Shown piece by piece: positions 59,167 through 64,000 of a stretch of 64,000 nucleotides of DNA. The DNA comes from Streptomyces violascens (lineage in GTDB: Bacteria; Actinomycetota; Actinomycetes; Streptomycetales; Streptomycetaceae). Both the position numbers and the translations under genes were made by a program. The stretch spans positions 496,001 through 560,000 of the forward strand of contig NZ_BMUA01000002.1 in the NCBI RefSeq assembly GCF_014649955.1, read 5' to 3'. The notes beneath the pieces are model-generated. The model was not told the origin of the DNA, ran no database searches, and was given only the letters and a program-made list of their open reading frames with translations. Position 1 is the first letter of the stretch. Each line of letters opens with the position of its first letter.

Positions 59167-59403
59167 GTCCCATCCCTGGCACGCCCGACGGCCGGGTAAA
59201 CGTTCAGCCACGACGGTCCGGGCGATGCGGCGGGCGGGTCAGGGGCGCGCGCCTCGACGGCTCAACTCGGCGTCGGCGCGGCCGGTTTGATCCACGGTGT
59301 ACGAGGTAAGGGCACGCGCTGGACATACTGTCGCGCAAGGGCGCCCGGACCTGGCCGGACTGTCGGTCGAAGCCGCTGCCCGACGTGGCTAGATTGACCG
59401 GCC

Positions 59404-59814
59404 ATGAGCACCATGGACCAAGCCTCTGCCGCACCTGCCGGTTCCGCCCCCGTCGACCCGAGCCCCCTCGCGCCCGCTTCCTTCGCCGTGCGTGTCCCCG
59501 ATGCCGACCTGGAGCCGGAGCCGCTCGATCCGGAACAGATCGTGTCCGGCGCACCCGAGGTGACCGGGAAGGTGCTGTGGGAGTCGGCGGACGGGAAGCA
59601 GGTCCGGGGCATCTGGCAGATCACGCCGGGCGTGGTGACCGACACCGAGGCCGACGAGCTGTTCGTGGTGGTCAGCGGGCGCGCCACCGTCGAGGTGGAG
59701 GGCGGTGACACGCTGGAGATCGGTCCTGGCGATGCCTGTGTGCTGCGCGAGGGCGACCGCACCACGTGGACGGTTCACGAGACGCTGCGCAAGGCCTATC
59801 ACATCAACTTGTAG
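59404..59814 (+). CDS. Cupin domain-containing protein (DUF861 type)
   Basis: A 136-residue cytosolic cupin. GKVLWESADGKQVRGIWQITPGVVTDTEADELFVVVSGRATVEVEGGDTLEIGPGDACVLREGDRTTWTVHETLRKAYHI matches the ureidoglycine-type cupins of unknown function. A TAGATT nine bases before the ATG (59389-59394) suggests a leaderless message. It converges with the MFS gene and overlaps its stop by 11 bases. Confidence 0.8.
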   Translation: MSTMDQASAAPAGSAPVDPSPLAPASFAVRVPDADLEPEPLDPEQIVSGAPEVTGKVLWESADGKQVRGIWQITPGVVTDTEADELFVVVSGRATVEVEGGDTLEIGPGDACVLREGDRTTWTVHETLRKAYHINL

Positions 59815-61111
59815 GCGCCGCCGGGCTCTGTTCCTTCGCCCCGTGCCGACGGGAGGTGAACAGGGCGAGGCCTGCCATCGGCAGCAGCAGCGAGGCGCCC
59901 GCCGCGTTCAGCCAGCCATAGCCCGCGCGGGCCACGATCAGGCCCGCCGTGAGGCCGCCGAGACCCGCCGCCACGTTCATGGTCAGGTCGCACAGGCCTT
60001 GCACGGCGGCGCGGGCGGGGCCCGGCACCGAGTCGGTCAGCAGGGCCGAACCGGATACGAGCCCCGCCGACCAGCCGAGGCCCAGCAGGAACAGCCCGGC
60101 CATGGTCTGTCCGTGGCTCGCGCCCGCCGTGCCCGCCAGCAGGGCGGCGCAGCACAGCAGCCCGGCCGCGAGGCCGATCACGGAGAGCCGCCCGAGCCGG
60201 TCGGCGAGCCAGCCCATCACCGGTGAGAACGCGTACATGCCGGCGATGTGGATGCTGATGACGAGGCCGATCAGCTCGATGTCCGCGCCGTGACGGGTGA
60301 GCGCGACCGGTGTCATCGACATGATCGACACCATGGCGGTGTGCGACACGGCGACGGTGACGAGCGCCAGCCGGGCCCGCGGGGACTCCCTGACCGCCCT
60401 GACCCCGGCCCGCAGCGAGCGGGCCGCCGCGGAGTGCGCCGCGCCGCCGTCCAGCGCGCGGGCGGTCAGCAGCGGGTCCGGCCGGAGCAGCACGCCGACG
60501 AGCACGGCGGACAGCAGGAACACCCCGGCCGCCCAGACGAAGGGGCCCGCGGCCGCCGGTATGCCGAAGCGGGTGACACTGTGGCCGGCGGGCGCGGCTA
60601 TGTTCGGGCCGAGCACGGCGCCGATCGTGGTGGCCCAGACCACGGTGGAGATGGCCCGGGCCCGCCGTTCCGGCTCGGCGAGGTCGGCGGCGGCGTACCG
60701 GGCCTGGAGGTTGCCGAGGGAGCCGGCGCCGAAGACGGCCATGCCGCACAGCAGCAGCGGGAAGCTGGCGATCACGGCGCCCGTGACCACGACCGCGGCG
60801 CCGGCCACCCCGAGGAGGTAGGCGAGCACCAGGCCGGGGCGGCGGCCGCGCCGGGTCATCAGCGCGGCCAGCGGCATCGCGAGGAGCGCGGGCCCGACCA
60901 CCATCGACGCGGAGGCGAGCCCCGACAGGGCCTGGCTGCCGCTGACCTCGGCGGCAAGCACCGCGGCCAGCGCGATCCCCGTGGCGTTGGCGAGGCCGCC
61001 GAGTATCTGGCTCGCGATCAGCACGGCCGTGATGCGGCGCCGCAGCGCGGGCAGGGCCGCCGGATCGGGCACCGCACGGCCGGTGCCGGAGGCGTCGGAG
61101 AGCGTAGTCAC
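59804..61111 (-). CDS. MFS transporter
   Basis: A 435-residue protein with about 12 TM segments. The N-terminus is short and hydrophilic; loop 2-3 is LMTRRGRRPG and the second-half equivalent is WLADRLGRLSVIG. The overall pattern matches drug-efflux type DHA1 transporters. No substrate can be named. Its gene is downstream of the methylated-DNA methyltransferase gene by 61 bases on the same strand and could be co-transcribed. Confidence 0.83.
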   Translation of the reverse strand: MTTLSDASGTGRAVPDPAALPALRRRITAVLIASQILGGLANATGIALAAVLAAEVSGSQALSGLASASMVVGPALLAMPLAALMTRRGRRPGLVLAYLLGVAGAAVVVTGAVIASFPLLLCGMAVFGAGSLGNLQARYAAADLAEPERRARAISTVVWATTIGAVLGPNIAAPAGHSVTRFGIPAAAGPFVWAAGVFLLSAVLVGVLLRPDPLLTARALDGGAAHSAAARSLRAGVRAVRESPRARLALVTVAVSHTAMVSIMSMTPVALTRHGADIELIGLVISIHIAGMYAFSPVMGWLADRLGRLSVIGLAAGLLCCAALLAGTAGASHGQTMAGLFLLGLGWSAGLVSGSALLTDSVPGPARAAVQGLCDLTMNVAAGLGGLTAGLIVARAGYGWLNAAGASLLLPMAGLALFTSRRHGAKEQSPAAPTS

Positions 61112-61172
61112 CGGCGCAGTGTGCCAGCCCGTATCCGCGTACGAAACAGGTGGGCCAGGGGAATGGAGCTGC

Positions 61173-61724
61173 TCAGAACAGCGGCTGGGGCAGCACCCCT
61201 TCGAGCGCGAGCAGCTGCCGCTTGGTCTCCAGGCCGCCGCCGAATCCGCCGAGCCCGCCGTCGCTCTCCACCACGCGATGGCAGGGCACCACCACCGGCA
61301 GCGGGTTCGACCCCATGGCCGCGCCCACCGCCTGGGCCGCCCCGGGCTGGCCGACCCGGCCGGCCAGATCGCCGTAGCCCACCACCGACCCGTACGGCAC
61401 CCCTGCCGCCAGCTCGCGCAGCACCTGCCGGTTGAACCCGGACGACAGCGACCAGTCGAGCGGCAGCGTGAACTCCCGCAGCGCGCCGCCGAAATAGGCC
61501 TTGATCTGGCGTATGGGCTCCTCCAGGGGGCCCGCCAGGCCGGGCACCGCCGGGGCCGGCTCCGTGCCGAACCGGGCGGCGAGCGCCCGCACGGCCCTCA
61601 CGCGCACTGCTTCATCGGCGTGGAACACCACGTTCACCAGACCCTGCCCGGTCGCGGCCAGGAGCAGCGGGCCGATGTCGCTCTCGACGACGGCCCACTC
61701 GACGAACTGCGCATTGCTGTCCAT
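61173..61724 (-). CDS. ogt: Methylated-DNA--[protein]-cysteine S-methyltransferase
   Basis: A 183-residue suicide enzyme that removes O6-alkyl groups from guanine. The active site PCHRV has Cys148; YGSVVGYGDLAGRVGQPGAAQAVGAAMGSNPLPVVVPCHRVV and GGFGGGLETKRQLLALE are canonical. The N-terminal domain is the short Ogt type. The ATG at 61724 is seven bases after a damage-promoter -10 box, so the mRNA is leaderless and damage-induced. The longer frame upstream is not credible. Confidence 0.93.
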   Translation of the reverse strand: MDSNAQFVEWAVVESDIGPLLLAATGQGLVNVVFHADEAVRVRAVRALAARFGTEPAPAVPGLAGPLEEPIRQIKAYFGGALREFTLPLDWSLSSGFNRQVLRELAAGVPYGSVVGYGDLAGRVGQPGAAQAVGAAMGSNPLPVVVPCHRVVESDGGLGGFGGGLETKRQLLALEGVLPQPLF

Positions 61725-61731
61725 GCCGACC

Positions 61732-61754
61732 ACGGTACGACCGCCCACTGACAA
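61732..61754 (-). promoter_or_regulatory. RecA-independent DNA-damage promoter of the methylated-DNA methyltransferase gene
   Basis: On the minus strand TTGTCAGTG (complement of 61746-61754), eight bases, then TACCGT (complement of 61732-61737). This matches TTGTCRGTG-N8-TANNNT exactly and ends seven bases before the ATG. Confidence 0.88.
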
Positions 61755-61900
61755 CGCGGCCCGCCCGCCGGACCCGCCCGGCCCCGCCCGGCCCCGAAAC
61801 AGGCCTGCCGGGGTCGCGGGACGGGGGTGCCAAAGGGTGCATATCGTCACATAGAGGCACGCCTCAGTCGCCCGGAGTCGATAAATTGCCCGGAAAATGT

Positions 61901-61928
61901 TTGCCTGTCGCGCAGCGAGCCCTAATGT
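61901..61928 (+). promoter_or_regulatory. Probable promoter of the MHYT gene
   Basis: TTGCCT (61901-61906) and TAATGT (61923-61928) are 16 bases apart; the start codon is ~63 bases past the expected transcription start. A moderate match to the vegetative consensus. Confidence 0.5.
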
Positions 61929-61997
61929 CGCCCCGAACCAGGGCCGCAATCAGGAGTAGGGCCTCTTCAGTCGGTACGGGGTGAAGGGCACACGGGT

Positions 61998-62873
61998 ATG
62001 CACGGGACGGTCGACGGATTCAGCTATGGCCTTGTGACGCCGGTGGCGGCGTTCATCATGGCCTGCCTCGGTGGAGCGCTGGGCCTGCGCTGCACCGCCA
62101 GGTCTGTGCGGACCGAGCGCTCCTTCAAAGCCGCCTGGCTGGCGCTCGGCGCCACCTCCATAGGCTCGGGCATATGGACCATGCACTTCATCGCGATGAT
62201 GGGCTTCACGGTCCACGAGGTACCGCTCGGCTACGACCGGGGCATCACCTTCGCCAGCCTCGCCGTCGCGATCGTGATGGTGGGCATCGGCATCTTCATC
62301 GTCGGCTACCGGGGCGCCACCCCCATGGCGCTCGTCACGGGGGGCACCGTCACCGGTCTCGGCGTGGCCACCATGCACTACCTGGGCATGGCCGGGATCA
62401 CGATGAACGGCGAGTTCGAGTACAACACCGTCGTCGTCAGCGTCTCCGTGGTGATCGCGGTGGTGGCCGCCACGGCCGCGCTGTGGGCCGCCGTGTCCGT
62501 GCACGGTTTCCTGGCCAGCCTGGGTGCCAGCCTCGTCATGGGCATCGCCGTCAGCGGCATGCACTACACGGGGATGGCCGCGCTCAGCGTCCGGCTGCAC
62601 GGCGCCGCCGCCAGTGCCGCCACCGCCGGGGCCGGCGGCGAGTCGCCCGCCTCCCTGCTCGCGCCCATGCTGATCGGGCCAGTCGCCTTCCTGATCCTCG
62701 CCGGGGTGGTCGTGATGTTCGACCCGCTCGTGGTGATGGGCAAGCCGGACTGGGAGAGGCGTCCGCCGCGCGCGATCCCCGCGCCCCGCCACCGCCCGTC
62801 CTTCCCGGAACGCACCAGCTGGGCGGCGTCCGAGCCGTCGCGAGAGGGCTCCGCCTCCCCGCACGACTGGTGA
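61998..62873 (+). CDS. MHYT-domain integral membrane sensor
   Basis: A 291-residue protein with about seven TM segments. Three MH[YF] motifs are seen: TMHFIAMMGF, TMHYLGMAGI and GMHYTGMAAL, each with the Met, His and Met residues proposed to bind copper in MHYT proteins. The C-terminal ~45 residues are cytoplasmic and Arg/Pro-rich. Many MHYT domains are fused to GGDEF-EAL or LytTR output domains, but this one stands alone, so a partner would be required. A probable sensor of gas or metal. Confidence 0.85.
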   Translation: MHGTVDGFSYGLVTPVAAFIMACLGGALGLRCTARSVRTERSFKAAWLALGATSIGSGIWTMHFIAMMGFTVHEVPLGYDRGITFASLAVAIVMVGIGIFIVGYRGATPMALVTGGTVTGLGVATMHYLGMAGITMNGEFEYNTVVVSVSVVIAVVAATAALWAAVSVHGFLASLGASLVMGIAVSGMHYTGMAALSVRLHGAAASAATAGAGGESPASLLAPMLIGPVAFLILAGVVVMFDPLVVMGKPDWERRPPRAIPAPRHRPSFPERTSWAASEPSREGSASPHDW

Positions 62874-62895
62874 CCGGAGCGCGATCGGACCCCGG

Positions 62896-62918
62896 TTGTC
62901 AGTGGCGGGTCGTACGGT
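62896..62918 (+). promoter_or_regulatory. RecA-independent DNA-damage promoter of uvrB
   Basis: TTGTCAGTG (62896-62904), eight bases, then TACGGT (62913-62918), ending seven bases before the uvrB ATG. An exact match to TTGTCRGTG-N8-TANNNT. Confidence 0.88.
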
Positions 62919-62924
62919 GGTTGC

Positions 62925-64000
62925 ATGCGGCCCGTTTCCAAGATCGAACGTACGGTGGCGCCCTTCGAGGTCGTCAGTCCCTACCAGCCCAGCGGTGACC
63001 AGCCGGCGGCCATCGCCGAGCTGGAGAAGCGCATCCGTGCAGGTGAGAAGGACGTCGTCCTCCTCGGCGCCACCGGCACCGGAAAGTCGGCGACGACTGC
63101 CTGGATGATCGAGAAGCTCCAGCGCCCCACGCTCGTGATGGCGCCGAACAAGACGCTGGCCGCCCAGCTGGCCAACGAGTTCCGCGAGCTGCTGCCCAAC
63201 AACGCCGTCGAGTACTTCGTGTCGTACTACGACTACTACCAGCCCGAGGCGTACGTCCCGCAGTCGGACACCTACATCGAGAAGGACTCCTCGATCAACG
63301 AGGAGGTCGAGAGGCTGCGCCACTCGGCGACCAACTCGCTGCTCACCCGCCGCGACGTGATCGTGGTCGCGTCCGTCTCCTGCATCTACGGCCTCGGCAC
63401 CCCGCAGGAGTACGTCGACCGGATGGTGCCGCTCAAGGTCGGCGACGAGATCGACCGCGACCAGCTGCTGCGCCGCTTCGTCGACATCCAGTACACCCGC
63501 AACGACGTGGCGTTCGCCCGCGGCACCTTCCGGGTGCGCGGCGACACCATCGAGATCTTCCCGGTCTACGAGGAACTGGCCGTCCGCATCGAGATGTTCG
63601 GGGACGAGATCGAGGCGCTCTCGACGCTCCACCCGGTCACCGGCGAGATCATCAGCGAGGACCAGTCGCTCTACGTCTTCCCCGCCAGCCACTACGTGGC
63701 GGGCCCGGAGCGCATGGAGAAGGCCGTCAACGGCATCGAGAAGGAGCTGGAGCAGCGCCTTGCCGAGCTGGAGAAGCAGGGCAAGCTCCTGGAGGCCCAG
63801 CGGCTGCGCATGCGCACCACGTACGACCTGGAGATGCTCCGCCAGATCGGCAGCTGCTCGGGCGTGGAGAACTACTCGATGCACTTCGACGGCCGCGAGC
63901 CCGGCACCGCGCCCAACACCCTGATCGACTACTTCCCCGAGGACTTCCTGCTGGTCCTCGACGAGTCGCATGTGACCGTGCCGCAGATCGGCGCGATGTA
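62925..64000 (+). CDS. uvrB: Excinuclease ABC subunit UvrB, 3' end beyond the window
   Basis: The first ~358 residues of UvrB, the damage-verifying helicase-like subunit of nucleotide excision repair. [24 protein letters not shown], Walker [42 protein letters not shown] (the damage-binding beta-hairpin region), and LVLDESH (Walker B) are seen. The gene runs off the right edge in [14 protein letters not shown]. The ATG at 62925 directly follows the promoter -10, so the mRNA is leaderless. Confidence 0.96.
   Translation, partial: MRPVSKIERTVAPFEVVSPYQPSGDQPAAIAELEKRIRAGEKDVVLLGATGTGKSATTAWMIEKLQRPTLVMAPNKTLAAQLANEFRELLPNNAVEYFVSYYDYYQPEAYVPQSDTYIEKDSSINEEVERLRHSATNSLLTRRDVIVVASVSCIYGLGTPQEYVDRMVPLKVGDEIDRDQLLRRFVDIQYTRNDVAFARGTFRVRGDTIEIFPVYEELAVRIEMFGDEIEALSTLHPVTGEIISEDQSLYVFPASHYVAGPERMEKAVNGIEKELEQRLAELEKQGKLLEAQRLRMRTTYDLEMLRQIGSCSGVENYSMHFDGREPGTAPNTLIDYFPEDFLLVLDESHVTVPQIGAM

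Noticed and set aside
1..64000. CRISPR arrays, insertion sequences or prophage
   Set aside because: No regularly spaced repeats, transposase, integrase or phage structural gene was seen.

Overview
The window is high-GC DNA with near-universal G/C at third codon positions, many GTG starts, frequent GTGA/ATGA gene overlaps and several genes whose -10 box lies only 6-9 bases before the start codon (probably leaderless mRNAs). Gene content and order (pyk, pdtaR, liv operon, polA, rpsA, coaE, uvrB) are those of the conserved chromosome core of Streptomyces. I see no phage, plasmid, IS or CRISPR block, and one gene has a rare in-frame TTA codon.

Layout: 1-5430 is a sugar-use island: a GH101 endo-alpha-N-acetylgalactosaminidase cut by the left edge, a convergent GH35 beta-galactosidase, and a divergent AraC-type regulator. 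5436-9287 holds a short chorismate mutase, an arylamine N-acetyltransferase and aminopeptidase N. 9468-12253 is a two-gene unit related to desferrioxamine DesA/DesB but without the acyltransferase or synthetase. 12273-16574 has a Tat-exported 5'-nucleotidase, a SIMPL protein and pyruvate kinase. 16637-17605 has an HTH plus LAGLIDADG protein next to an unusual short tRNA with anticodon CAA. 17705-24075 has the ANTAR response regulator PdtaR and a five-gene branched-chain amino acid ABC transporter. 24472-31733 has a lipoprotein, a hotdog thioesterase, an FdhF/YdeP-type oxidoreductase, polA and a membrane protein. 32050-38628 has a secreted transglycosylase, two small or medium membrane proteins, HrpB helicase and a methyltransferase. 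39002-43602 has rpsA with a strong promoter and long leader, a PAC2 protein, coaE and small proteins. 43762-54075 has an acyltransferase, a small exported protein, a carboxylesterase, a SNF2-SWIM operon, a TerD-nuclease fusion and a HAD protein. 54210-61111 has two MFS transporters, a DUF2293 protein, a uridine-kinase-like protein, pseudouridine catabolism genes psuK-psuG and a cupin. 61173-64000 has a methylated-DNA methyltransferase, an MHYT membrane sensor and uvrB, cut by the right edge.

The most coherent cross-cutting signal is regulatory. polA, the methylated-DNA methyltransferase gene and uvrB each carry a TTGTCAGTG-N8-(T/C)ANNNT element just before the start codon, and the SNF2-SWIM operon carries a close variant. 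This is the RecA-independent DNA-damage (PafBC-type) promoter known from mycobacteria and Streptomyces. It ties four separated loci into one repair regulon and suggests that the SNF2-SWIM pair acts in DNA repair. Other unusual items are the TerD/PD-(D/E)XK fusion, the class-I-shaped CAA tRNA beside a TTA-containing LAGLIDADG gene, the orphan DesAB-like pair, and an antisense U8 terminator embedded in a coding sequence.
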